In this document: piece after piece, positions 53,616-61,765 of the stretch | Numbering within the stretch: position 1 is the stretch's first letter | Layout of the letters: each line of letters opens with the position of its first letter | DNA from: Pseudogracilibacillus auburnensis | GTDB taxonomy: Bacteria; Bacillota; Bacilli; Bacillales; Amphibacillaceae | NCBI RefSeq assembly: GCF_003201975.1 | Contig: NZ_QJJQ01000008.1 | Span: 142,897-206,896, forward strand | Length of the DNA stretch: 64,000 nucleotides | Direction: 5' to 3' | The notes under the pieces: generated by a model | The model's database searches: none | What the model saw: the letters and a program-made list of their open reading frames with translations, nothing else | What the model was told of the DNA's origin: nothing | Position numbers and translations under genes: made by a program

Positions 53616-54087
53616 TTTTGTGTGGAAATCGAATCCACGAAGACTCCTACGGGAAAAGCAACAGCCGAAAATCCACTTCATAAGTTTTGGAAAAACTTAT
53701 GAAGTTAGTTGAGGCGTTGCCCGTGGAAAGCGTAGTGGATTCGGATGGAACACACGCGCGCTAACCGTGGGAGACTTTTTCAGTGCCCTCAGGAAAGGCA
53801 TCGGTGAGACCCCACAGTGCGTCAGCACGAGGAGGCTCACCAGCCGCCCGCGGTAAAGGAGACACTGTGAAAACAAGCGATAGCGCAGGTTGAACAGATG
53901 TCGCTCTTATGCCCTGTGGTGAAAGCGAAGTATATTTCCAGAGCGGGTTATATGCAGCTACCATTGTTCGGGTTTTTCTTTGGTGAAAACACTTTTGTCC
54001 CGGTCTCTTTTTTTCCGTTAACTTAGAGCCACTTTCTATACCTGGATGTGTATTTGGAGTATCATGTACATAGAGGTGAAAAAGCAT

Positions 54088-54423
54088 ATGACTCCATTCA
54101 AACCATTATCTTCCATAAAAGAAACAGAAACCTTTATTCATCATCATACATTTACTTTTTTATATATTACACAGCCCAATTGCTCTGTTTGTCACGGACT
54201 TCAACCACAAATAGAAAGAATCATCGCCAAATATCCAAACATTCATGCTCGAACAATAGATGCTAGCAAGGTGACAGAGATTGCTGGACTTTTCTCAATT
54301 TTTACAGCTCCTGTGTTACTCCTTTTTGTAAATGGAAAAGAATATTTACGGGAGGCAAGGATCGTACAAACAGAGCTTTTGGACAAAAAAATTGCCCGAA
54401 TATACGAAAACATGGTTGATTAA
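54088..54423 (+). CDS. Thioredoxin-like protein
   Basis: A 111-residue thioredoxin-fold protein. The active site NCSVCHG (CXXC with SV between the cysteines) follows the beta-strand FLYITQP, and the cis-proline is in FTAPVLLLFVNGKE. There is no signal peptide, so it is cytosolic. It resembles the small YtpP/YdbP-type thioredoxin-like proteins of Bacillus. GAGGTG lies 9 nt before ATG 54088; the in-frame upstream extension runs into the duplicated sequence and is rejected. It is monocistronic. Confidence 0.88.
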   Translation: MTPFKPLSSIKETETFIHHHTFTFLYITQPNCSVCHGLQPQIERIIAKYPNIHARTIDASKVTEIAGLFSIFTAPVLLLFVNGKEYLREARIVQTELLDKKIARIYENMVD

Positions 54424-54441
54424 TATAATCAACCATGTTTT
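54407..54441. terminator. Symmetric terminator overlapping the thioredoxin-like stop
   Basis: AAAACATGGTTGATT pairs perfectly with AATCAACCATGTTTT around a 5-nt loop. It can serve both this gene and the convergent operon at 54.5-57.6 kb. Confidence 0.85.
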
Positions 54442-54493
54442 CTGTATGTTAAAAAAAAGGGGGGATTGCATCATAATTTAAATGATGTATAAA

Positions 54494-55735
54494 CTAATTT
54501 TTAAGTTCAGGATTATTAAAGTATATATCCAACCATTCACCATTTTCAGGTGGATTAGAAATAGCAATTTGTCCACTATAACTTAATGTCAATGATTTCA
54601 AATCTACTACTATAATAGAACCTAATTCATCATAATCAATTGAACTTGGGACAAAATAAAGTACGCTATCTTTAACGAGTCCTTGATAAATAATATCTGA
54701 TGTAGATACATATTTATTAATCAATGGAATATCCAAATTATTTTTCAGTTTCTTTCCATCCGAATCATATCCAATAATAGTTAAGTTTTTATTGGCGACC
54801 TTGGCAAAATATAATGTATTATCTACAAACGCAAAAGGTATACCAATATCTTCATCCTTAGGTAGCACGATCTCTTCTTTTTCGCCTGTTTCGAAGTTAT
54901 ATTTAATAGCTTCTTTCATTTCTACAACTTCTGTATATTCATCCACTATTTCGTTACCTGAAGATTCCATATAACTAGTAAAACTATGAAGTACAATTAA
55001 TTGATCCTCGTCCGTTTTGTCATTTAACATTAAATCAATACTGGAATAACCCACTTCTGAATTTCGCGAAGTTAAATCAATAATGACTTCATCATTTATT
55101 AACTGTTTTTTCTTTGTATCAAATGTATAAATATGGACTTGAGTATTTTCTTCCTCACTCAATTCATCATAGATAGAATTCATTGTTACCATCGATAATG
55201 TATCATCTTTAAATTTCACACCATACGGTTCGATATACCAAAAGTCCTTCCTATTTGGAATAGGTAAAGAAAAGGAAGTTGTTTTATTTGTATGCTTATC
55301 TAAGACAGCTATTTCAAATGTAAAGTTATCGAAACTGAAACTCCAAAAATCATACGGAGTAGACCCATATGCTAACACATCATCATTTTCAAAAAATGCG
55401 TTCGGGTCCTCTTCTTTTCCACGCATAAAATTGCGATATTCATTTTGTAATCTTTCTATTTCGATTGGACGGTAATATCCAACAGATCGGTGGATGAATG
55501 ATTTATCTCTTCTATATTTAGTTCCTTCTTGATCGATTTGAAATGACTCCCCATAAATACTTGAAAATATATCACCATTGACAACAAGGGATTCTACAGC
55601 TTGATCGTTACCTTCAAGTTTATGAAAACTAAATTGCGGTAATGTACTTGTCAACGTCTTCGCATTTACATAAAAGACTCCAAATATAACAGCCGTAAAT
55701 ATCACCAATGCAATTAATTTCCCATACTTTTTCAT
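54494..55735 (-). CDS. Membrane-anchored protein of a YtrA-type ABC operon, function unknown
   Basis: A 413-residue protein with one N-terminal transmembrane segment (LIALVIFTAVIFGVFYVNA) and a large extracytoplasmic domain built of repeating beta-strand units (LDKHTNKTTSFSLPIP, TFDTKKKQLINDE, YNFETGEKEEIVLP, GYDSDGKKLKNN), suggesting a beta-propeller-like fold. No catalytic motif is visible. GGAGG is 6 nt before ATG 55735. It is the last gene of the operon after a GntR regulator, an ABC ATPase and a permease. A role in sensing or in assisting the transporter is only a guess. Confidence 0.65.
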   Translation of the reverse strand: MKKYGKLIALVIFTAVIFGVFYVNAKTLTSTLPQFSFHKLEGNDQAVESLVVNGDIFSSIYGESFQIDQEGTKYRRDKSFIHRSVGYYRPIEIERLQNEYRNFMRGKEEDPNAFFENDDVLAYGSTPYDFWSFSFDNFTFEIAVLDKHTNKTTSFSLPIPNRKDFWYIEPYGVKFKDDTLSMVTMNSIYDELSEEENTQVHIYTFDTKKKQLINDEVIIDLTSRNSEVGYSSIDLMLNDKTDEDQLIVLHSFTSYMESSGNEIVDEYTEVVEMKEAIKYNFETGEKEEIVLPKDEDIGIPFAFVDNTLYFAKVANKNLTIIGYDSDGKKLKNNLDIPLINKYVSTSDIIYQGLVKDSVLYFVPSSIDYDELGSIIVVDLKSLTLSYSGQIAISNPPENGEWLDIYFNNPELKN

Positions 55736-55746
55736 CTTCACCCTCC

Positions 55747-56583
55747 TTACACTGTTACCTTATTTTTAAGTAAATAACGGCTTACAATTAATGAGACTGT
55801 AACACTGATGATCCATATACCTATTTGGACGATAAATAGCTCTTCAGGATATAAATATGCTTTTCCGGTAATCAAGTATTGAATAGAATATGGCGACAAG
55901 AAAAGCAAACAAGAAGCAGAGATATAAGCCAGACCTAAAATGATCCCTTTTAATTTAAAGCTTCTTTCCATTAATATTGCTGTAAATATAACGACTACAA
56001 ATGAAAATCCTAAACCATACGCAATCACAAATTCTGCAAACCCATTAGGAATAATAATCGATAAATATTCAAATGCGTTAGCAATTTCAATAATCGATAA
56101 ATCTATCCTATACACTTTAGGTACAATCCATTTAATAATATTGTTATGGAGCACAAGTAAAACAATCTGAAATGCAACAAGACCTAAAACAGTAAGCATG
56201 ATAGTCGTTGCTTTTGTAAAGAAAATGTTCATTCTCGTTGTTGGTAACATTAATAAGCGATAAATAAAGGTATTTTTTGCAAACCAATCGCGATACCAAA
56301 TGAAAAACACATAAAAAAGTAATGCTGTTACACCGATAGCTATTGGTCCTAAAAACCAAACGGAATATAATGCGTTTGATATACTAAATTTTTCGTATGT
56401 TTCAATAAATTCAAGTTGACTCATTCCACCTTGAAGTACAGCATTATTTGCCATCCGCATATATCCTTTTGCTGCTATGATCGTTCCAATAATTTGTAAT
56501 ACAAACACCGTAACTAATAAAACGACATATAATTTCATAAAGCGATTTATTTCAAAGTTTAGTAGTTTGAAGAAATTTTTCAT
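55747..56583 (-). CDS. ABC transporter permease subunit (YtrC/D-like)
   Basis: A 278-residue membrane protein with about six transmembrane helices: an N-terminal LYVVLLVTVFVLQIIGTIIA, three central ones, and a C-terminal IVQIGIWIISVTVSLIVSRY before a basic tail. The segment between TM2 and TM3 contains YRDWFAKNTFIYRLLMLPTT, the typical cytoplasmic coupling region of ABC-2-like permeases, given here as one 20-residue piece. The ATG overlaps the ATPase stop by 4 nt. The substrate is unknown. Confidence 0.8.
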   Translation of the reverse strand: MKNFFKLLNFEINRFMKLYVVLLVTVFVLQIIGTIIAAKGYMRMANNAVLQGGMSQLEFIETYEKFSISNALYSVWFLGPIAIGVTALLFYVFFIWYRDWFAKNTFIYRLLMLPTTRMNIFFTKATTIMLTVLGLVAFQIVLLVLHNNIIKWIVPKVYRIDLSIIEIANAFEYLSIIIPNGFAEFVIAYGLGFSFVVVIFTAILMERSFKLKGIILGLAYISASCLLFLSPYSIQYLITGKAYLYPEELFIVQIGIWIISVTVSLIVSRYLLKNKVTV

Positions 56584-57269
56584 GTTCGAAAAACCTCCCT
56601 CATGACGTCAATAATTGACTTTCCTTGTTCTTCGCGCACTTGTTCTGCATTAAATTCCTTTAAAATAATCCCATTATCAAGCAAGACTACTTTATCAATT
56701 AAATGCTCAATATCTTTAATTTCATGCGTTGTAATAATAACACCACGATCTTCTATTAAATGGGATGTAAACACATCAGCAATTTGTTCTCTACTAAAAA
56801 TATCTATCCCAGAAAATGGTTCATCCATTAAAACATAATCTACATCGAGTGCAAGTCCTAATAGTAAATTTACTTTTGCTTTATTCCCCTTTGATAAGTC
56901 AGAAATTCGCTCATGTCCTTGAAGTCTAAAAAAAGTAAGTAATTCCTTCGCTCTTTCTTCATTCCAAGATTGATAAAAATCATTCATAAATTCAAATGCA
57001 TCATGAATACGCATCGTTGGTAACATTGTAATCGTGTCAGGAATAAAAGTAATTTTTTCATAACTTTCCTTATTAATTTTTTTACCATCAATTAATATTT
57101 CCCCACTATTTGTTGAGGTTAATCCCATGATAGCATTTAATACAGTCGTTTTTCCTACTCCATTTACCCCAATTAAACAAGTAATTTCTCCTTTAGATGC
57201 TGTAAATGAAACACCAGTTAACACTTTTTTTCTACCAAAGGATTTCGTTATATCTTTTACTTCGATCAT
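56580..57269 (-). CDS. ABC transporter ATP-binding protein (YtrB-like)
   Basis: A 229-residue ATPase. Walker A is GVNGVGKTT, the Q-loop is FIPDTITMLP (Q replaced, as often in this group), the signature LSKGNKAKVNLLLGL, Walker B VDYVLMDEPFSGID, and the switch histidine is in ITTHEI. Its ATG follows directly after the TAG of the regulator gene, with GGAGGG 7 nt upstream in that gene, so the two are coupled. It works with the permease that overlaps its 3' end. Confidence 0.9.
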   Translation of the reverse strand: MIEVKDITKSFGRKKVLTGVSFTASKGEITCLIGVNGVGKTTVLNAIMGLTSTNSGEILIDGKKINKESYEKITFIPDTITMLPTMRIHDAFEFMNDFYQSWNEERAKELLTFFRLQGHERISDLSKGNKAKVNLLLGLALDVDYVLMDEPFSGIDIFSREQIADVFTSHLIEDRGVIITTHEIKDIEHLIDKVVLLDNGIILKEFNAEQVREEQGKSIIDVMREVFRT

Positions 57270-57653
57270 CTAAATCCCTCCTGACTCTCTTTCCTTTTCA
57301 TAACTCTCTTTTAATAACGGAATTACTTCTTCAAGCGGTATTTGTAAAGCCTGCACGGAAGTAACGAAGGTATCAATTGCTTCTGTTAAAAGTCCTTCAC
57401 GTACTTGGCGAATAATTACATCATCTTTCGTCACTTTACTTGGCAAATTTCCCTCCGTATTAATCAACCCTAATTCCTCCATCTCTTTATAGGCTCTTTG
57501 AACCGTATTCGGATTAATTTTAAGCGTATTTGCTAATTCTCGCCTTGATGGGATTTCTTTCCCCTTTTCCAATGCACCACTGGCGATTTGTTCTTTGAAA
57601 TATCGAATCACCTGTACATATACAGGGGCACGACTATCTAATTTTAAACGCAT
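57270..57653 (-). CDS. GntR-family regulator, YtrA subfamily
   Basis: A 127-residue repressor. The N-terminal winged helix has VQVIRYFKEQIASGALEKG, then EIPSRRELANTLKINPNTVQ as the recognition helix, and a short C-terminal helical dimerisation segment typical of YtrA. It is first in the operon with the ABC genes and probably represses it through the two palindromes upstream. YtrA-type systems in B. subtilis respond to cell-wall-active antibiotics; whether that applies here is inference. Confidence 0.9.
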   Translation of the reverse strand: MRLKLDSRAPVYVQVIRYFKEQIASGALEKGKEIPSRRELANTLKINPNTVQRAYKEMEELGLINTEGNLPSKVTKDDVIIRQVREGLLTEAIDTFVTSVQALQIPLEEVIPLLKESYEKERESGGI

Positions 57654-57683
57654 CTCACCAACCCCTAAACTAGGTAATTATTT

Positions 57684-57703
57684 TGTATTAACAGGTTAAT
57701 ACA
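57684..57703. promoter_or_regulatory. GntR/YtrA-type operator 1
   Basis: Perfect palindrome TGTATTAACAGGTTAATACA (9-2-9), 31 nt upstream of the regulator's start codon. Confidence 0.8.
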
Positions 57704-57766
57704 CATAATTTAAAAAAATCGTCCGCACATCCATTCTCCTGTGTCACAACCTTAATACAGTCTTAT

Positions 57767-57799
57767 TGTATTATAAGATTAATACATACGAAATGTCAA
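57767..57799 (-). promoter_or_regulatory. Promoter of the YtrA-type operon with operator 2
   Basis: On the minus strand TTGACA (57799-57794), 18 nt, TATAAT (57775-57770). A second palindrome, TGTATTATAAGATTAATACA (57767-57786), shares the TGTATTA/TAATACA half-sites of operator 1 and overlaps the -10 region, so repressor binding would block RNA polymerase. The remaining sequence to 57946 has no other recognised feature. Confidence 0.8.
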
Positions 57800-57946
57800 T
57801 AAGAAGTGAAAAGAAAAGTTACTTTGTAATATACCAATCTATTTAACGCGTAACACTCCTTCTATATATAAAAGCATAATCATGTTAAACTGTAAAAGAC
57901 CTATAAAGTGACAAAAATTAACTGCTGTATGTAGGAGGATTACTGA

Positions 57947-58702
57947 ATGAAGCTTGTTTCATGGAATGTAAACGGATTACGAGCCTGTGTACGTAAAGGT
58001 TTTTTAGAATACTTCTCTCATATAAATGCGGATATTTTTTCGGTACAAGAAATAAAATTACATGCTGGACAACTCGATTTAGATTTAGATGCATATGAAA
58101 GTTATTGGAACTATGCAGATAAAAAAGGGTATTCAGGGACAGCTGTGTTTACAAAGAAAACACCATTATCTGTACAATATGGACTAAATGAAGAAAATAA
58201 TCATTCAGAGGGAAGAATTATTACACTCGAATTTGCTGAGTTTTTCTTAGTAAACATCTATTCACCCAACGCACAACGAGACCTCGCAAGACTTGAAAAA
58301 CGATTACAATGGGAAGAGGATTTATTTTCTCATATTCATATGCTTGATAGTCGAAAACCAGTCATATTATGCGGGGATCTAAATGTTGCACATCAGCATA
58401 TCGATATACGAAATGCGAAAGCAAACGAAGGAAATTCTGGATTTACCATCCAAGAACGTACTAAATTGACCCGCTTACTTGAATCTGGCTTTGTGGATAC
58501 ATTACGGTATTTTCACCCCGAAACGGAAGGACTATATACATGGTGGTCTTACATGAAAACCGTTCGCGAACGAAACATTGGCTGGAGAATCGATTATTTT
58601 ATCGTCTCAGAACGGCTTACTAGCAAATTACAAGCTGCACATATTGATGCAAAAATTATGGGCAGTGATCATTGCCCGATCGGATTAGATATAAATTTAT
58701 AA
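57947..58702 (+). CDS. exoA: Exodeoxyribonuclease III / AP endonuclease
   Basis: A 251-residue EEP-fold enzyme that cleaves DNA at abasic sites and degrades 3' ends. Motifs are MKLVSWNVNGLRA (Asn metal/active site), FSVQEIKL (Glu), YSPNAQRD, CGDLNVAH (Asp, Asn) and the C-terminal GSDHCPIGL with the catalytic Asp-His pair. AGGAGG lies 7-8 nt before the ATG. It is monocistronic. Confidence 0.95.
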   Translation: MKLVSWNVNGLRACVRKGFLEYFSHINADIFSVQEIKLHAGQLDLDLDAYESYWNYADKKGYSGTAVFTKKTPLSVQYGLNEENNHSEGRIITLEFAEFFLVNIYSPNAQRDLARLEKRLQWEEDLFSHIHMLDSRKPVILCGDLNVAHQHIDIRNAKANEGNSGFTIQERTKLTRLLESGFVDTLRYFHPETEGLYTWWSYMKTVRERNIGWRIDYFIVSERLTSKLQAAHIDAKIMGSDHCPIGLDINL

Positions 58703-58762
58703 AGCTTTGTGTACAGTTATCATTGTTAAGCAAAATCTGACTGAATTAGTGGCGGTGATAAA

Positions 58763-59038
58763 TTGAGGAGATTTTTTACTGGACTGTCCATTATTTGTTT
58801 CTTATTTTCATTCTTTATGGGTCTGTATCTTTTCTAAGATTGGAACATTGCTTTTGTTGAATACTTTTATAGCATCAGCATATTTACACCCATTTTTGTA
58901 AGTGTTTTAGGCGTTATAAGTGCTTTTTTTAGTGTAAAAGGAACTATGCGGCACACTTTAGTTTCTTTACATTCTTTGATGATCATTTATTTTGGATTTT
59001 TTTGTCTTATCGCTATATTCGGATTTCAAGAACCTTAA
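58763..59038 (+). pseudogene. Small membrane-protein gene with one in-frame stop
   Basis: A 91-codon frame starting TTG (58763; GGTGAT upstream) encodes a hydrophobic segment (LRRFFTGLSIICFLF and on to GLYLF), then TAA at 58835-58837, then in the same frame DWNIAFVEYFYSISIFTPIF and further hydrophobic segments to GFQEP and a final stop. Without the stop it would be a three-helix membrane protein of about 90 residues. No family is recognised. A hairpin terminator follows at once, supporting that this was a gene. The region 59083-59284 holds nothing I recognise. Confidence 0.55.
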
Positions 59039-59040
59039 AA

Positions 59041-59082
59041 TAAACCAGGTGTCTCAATAAATTTTGGGACACCTGGTTTATG
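59041..59082 (+). terminator. Rho-independent terminator
   Basis: AAACCAGGTGTC pairs with GACACCTGGTTT (12 bp, 14-nt loop), 3 nt after the stop of the broken small gene. Confidence 0.85.
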
Positions 59083-59284
59083 TATTAACTTTTTACTTCA
59101 TAGAGCTAGCTGTACGAGTAATTTTTGGAACATATGCAACTGAATAGGGTTTTATTGCAATTACAGCGTCCTAGGTATTTTTTATTCCTACCATACCATA
59201 TATGATAAGCTTTGCAATATAAGTAAACAAAATTTTCATATAGACCACTGCCACATTTGCTCAAAGCAGATTTCTCTATTATTC

Positions 59285-60607
59285 TTAGCTACCTTTATGA
59301 TCTTTTAATGTCGCACCGACACGATCCCAGTTCATTACATTTTCAAAAAAAAGCGCTAACACGATTCCAACTAAAAGTCCGTTACTCATAAATGGCCGAA
59401 TAAATGCAGGAATGGATTCAAATGATGATGCCGGCAATGTCATGATAATAACACCAACAAATAATGGAATAGCTGAGCGATACACATTTAACGTATTAAA
59501 TGAAATGCCTTTAAAAAAGTCCATGGACGAATTAAATAATTGTAAATAAGCAACGAATAATACCGCACTTCCTATACTTAATGGTAGGCTAGAAAAAAAT
59601 GTCCCGATCGGTTGGATGACTCCCATCATCAAGAACATAAAACTTCCAATAATAAAAGGAATGCGATCATATATATTCGTTTGTTTTAAAAATCCTATCG
59701 ACGAAACAAATGGTGCATACGGAACTAAACCGAACAATCCTGCACCGACAGTTGCTAAACCAGTAATGGAAAAGGAGGATACATAATCTTTATTTGTTGT
59801 TGTTACTTGGAGCATCTCATCTGTCCCTTTTAAGGAACCGAATGTATTAGAAATATTTAATAAACCTGCTAATACAGCAGTTACTACAACGCCAGTATCC
59901 CATGTTAAATATCCAAATGGAAATAGTTTCATACTTCCTAAATTTCCTGAACTGTTTCCCTCTACCCCAAACAACACCGTATAGACGATCCATCCTACAA
60001 TGATTCCTATTAAAAGAGCATAACTTCTAACGCTAGCTGGTGATTTTATACTAATAACGATCACTAATAATGCAATAACAATTGCGAGTCCTGCCACGGG
60101 TAAATTAATTGCAATTTGCTCTGCAGCAGAACCGAAAGGAATACCGAGCATCCCTTTTAAAAATATTTGAATTAATGTTAATCCAAGTAAGAACATAAAT
60201 ACACCCATTACCGCTGGGGTAAACAATTTAGCAATAGTGGGCCCGACACCAGTTATACCGATAAGAATGGTGATTATTCCTGAAATGATTACACCCAAGG
60301 CCAAACTTCCTCCTAATACCTCAATCGGCATTCCTTGTGCAGAAGTCGTAGCTACAAGTGTTAGAAATATTCCCCACCATAAACCGGACTGACCTTCTAA
60401 AATCGGGCGGCGATGACCAACTAAGGCCTGGGCTAAGCAAGCAAGTCCTGTCACGATAAATGATAATTGTAATAGTGGAACAATTTCGGCTTGATTTAAT
60501 CCAAAAGCCTCCCCGACAGTAATAGGTATGATGACAATATTAGCGAAAATAAAAAAAAACCATTGTAAACCCGCTATCCAATTTTTTGCCTCTTGTAATT
60601 CTTTCAC
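59285..60607 (-). CDS. Nucleobase permease, NCS2 (uracil/xanthine) family
   Basis: A 440-residue membrane transporter with about 12-14 helices. Family features are ANIVIIPITVGEAFGLNQAE in parts in TM1, the GHRRPILEGQSGLWWG block (equivalent to the Q/ExG substrate motif region), and NISNTFGSLKGTDEMLQ in TM10. It imports a purine or pyrimidine base with a cation; which base is unclear (closest by eye to YwdJ-like proteins). I chose GTG 60607 (KELQEAKNWIAGLQWFF); upstream extension to an ATG at 60667 is hydrophilic and lacks a ribosome site, but GTG has only a weak GTGGG site. Confidence 0.85.
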   Translation of the reverse strand: MKELQEAKNWIAGLQWFFFIFANIVIIPITVGEAFGLNQAEIVPLLQLSFIVTGLACLAQALVGHRRPILEGQSGLWWGIFLTLVATTSAQGMPIEVLGGSLALGVIISGIITILIGITGVGPTIAKLFTPAVMGVFMFLLGLTLIQIFLKGMLGIPFGSAAEQIAINLPVAGLAIVIALLVIVISIKSPASVRSYALLIGIIVGWIVYTVLFGVEGNSSGNLGSMKLFPFGYLTWDTGVVVTAVLAGLLNISNTFGSLKGTDEMLQVTTTNKDYVSSFSITGLATVGAGLFGLVPYAPFVSSIGFLKQTNIYDRIPFIIGSFMFLMMGVIQPIGTFFSSLPLSIGSAVLFVAYLQLFNSSMDFFKGISFNTLNVYRSAIPLFVGVIIMTLPASSFESIPAFIRPFMSNGLLVGIVLALFFENVMNWDRVGATLKDHKGS

Positions 60608-60820
60608 GAATACCCACTCATTTCTGTGATGTCCTCTGTGTCTATCGTAACATATTCCTACTTTCATTTTAAATAATTATCTATATTTTTTCGAATAGTC
60701 GAAATTCTGTATTGAATTGTCTTTTTTACTGTATCAGTAATTAAAATTATTGTATAAATTCGTATATTTTAACGTAATTGGTTCAAAATAACTGATGAAA
60801 ATTGTAAAGGAGGAATTATT

Positions 60821-61441
60821 TTGTTCAATCAAAATAAACAACAAAATCAAGGGATGCAACAGTCAAGTCAAATGCCACCTCAACAGCAATTTGGTGGACA
60901 TGAGCTTATGGATGCTCACGAAGCAATAGGCGCTTTATCTGGAGGGTTAGAACATTATGTCATTTATGACCAACATATTCAAGATCAACAGCTTTCTACT
61001 ATGATGCAAAGACAACGGACTTTTTTAACGCAACTATATAACACGATTGTCGATACATTGAAAACTGGTCAAGATCCAGCGGTGAAAACACAAACATACA
61101 ATATGGAAGAAGATAATAAGTCGATTTATGGAATGAAACCATCAGCACCCAAAACGCCAATTCAATCAATAAATGAAATTACGGATGAATGTATTTCAAG
61201 TGCTGTTCTTGGACATTTAAAAGGAATAGCTTCTCACTTTACACTAGCCGCTCTAGAAGCAACAAACCCTGTGTTAAGAAGAGTGTTTGCTGATAGCGTG
61301 CCGAATGTAATTGAACTGGCTTTTGAAATGTATCTATACCAAAACAAACACCAATATTACCAAGTTCCACAATTCCAACAACAAGATATGCAAGCGATCA
61401 TGAACAGTTATGCACCAATACAAGGTAATATGTCACACTAA
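60821..61441 (+). CDS. CotF-family spore coat protein
   Basis: A 206-residue protein. The Gln-rich N-terminus (NKQQNQGMQQSSQMPPQQQF) leads into a ferritin-like helical Coat_F domain: LMDAHEAIGALSGGLEHYVI, then IQDQQLSTMMQRQRTFLTQL, and a second half with DECISSAVLGHLKGIASHFT, each 20 residues or fewer here. The family is deposited in the spore coat late in sporulation. The start is TTG 60821 with AAAGGAGG 8 nt upstream. It is monocistronic; a terminator hairpin lies at 61587. Confidence 0.88.
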   Translation: MFNQNKQQNQGMQQSSQMPPQQQFGGHELMDAHEAIGALSGGLEHYVIYDQHIQDQQLSTMMQRQRTFLTQLYNTIVDTLKTGQDPAVKTQTYNMEEDNKSIYGMKPSAPKTPIQSINEITDECISSAVLGHLKGIASHFTLAALEATNPVLRRVFADSVPNVIELAFEMYLYQNKHQYYQVPQFQQQDMQAIMNSYAPIQGNMSH

Positions 61442-61586
61442 TGCAAATGTATTTCTGTACATTAGAATGCTCATCTTCAGTAATCATGTTTAACATGCAG
61501 GCAAAATATTCGCAGTTTCATGAACAAATGCATACTATTTTAGGCATGTTATGAATAACCTACACATATAATGATATTTGAGCAAG

Positions 61587-61625
61587 ATCACCTATTTATT
61601 TTTTTAAGTAGGTGATTTTATTTTA
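61587..61625 (+). terminator. Terminator downstream of the cotF-like gene
   Basis: ATCACCTATTT pairs with AAGTAGGTGAT (8-nt T-rich loop) followed by TTTTATTTT. The rest of 61442-61765 is AT-rich; no other feature is clear. Confidence 0.7.
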
Positions 61626-61765
61626 ATGAGGTATTTATTAGGACTATTTATTCATTTGTATATTTCTGGTGAATTTATTGTTGATTTTTTGTAAATTCTT
61701 TAGTATTATATATATTTGTCCAAACCATCCACTAAATTATTTAAAAAATTAGAGGTGAATATAGA

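Larger units (their letters stand above)
52154..54008. repeat. Repeat family C, copy 2, interrupted by an insertion sequence
   Basis: The left end GAGGCTGGAGCATAACTAAA and the right end ACACTTTTGTCCCGGTCTC match copy C1 at 20738-20876. Internal segments CGAAGTATATTTCCAGAGCGG and CTACCATTGTTCGG (in parts) also match. Between them are GC-rich blocks (CTCCTGCGGGAGGAAAGG, CCAGCCGCCCGCGG) and a hairpin CTTCATAAGTTTT/AAAACTTATGAAG (about 53679-53706). The insertion sequence at 52246-53615 splits it. Short minus-strand frames such as 53761-54087 are not considered genes. Confidence 0.72.

Noticed and set aside
53761..54087. Minus-strand frame of 108 codons in repeat C2
   Set aside because: Covers GC-rich repeat core and is not shared with copy C1.
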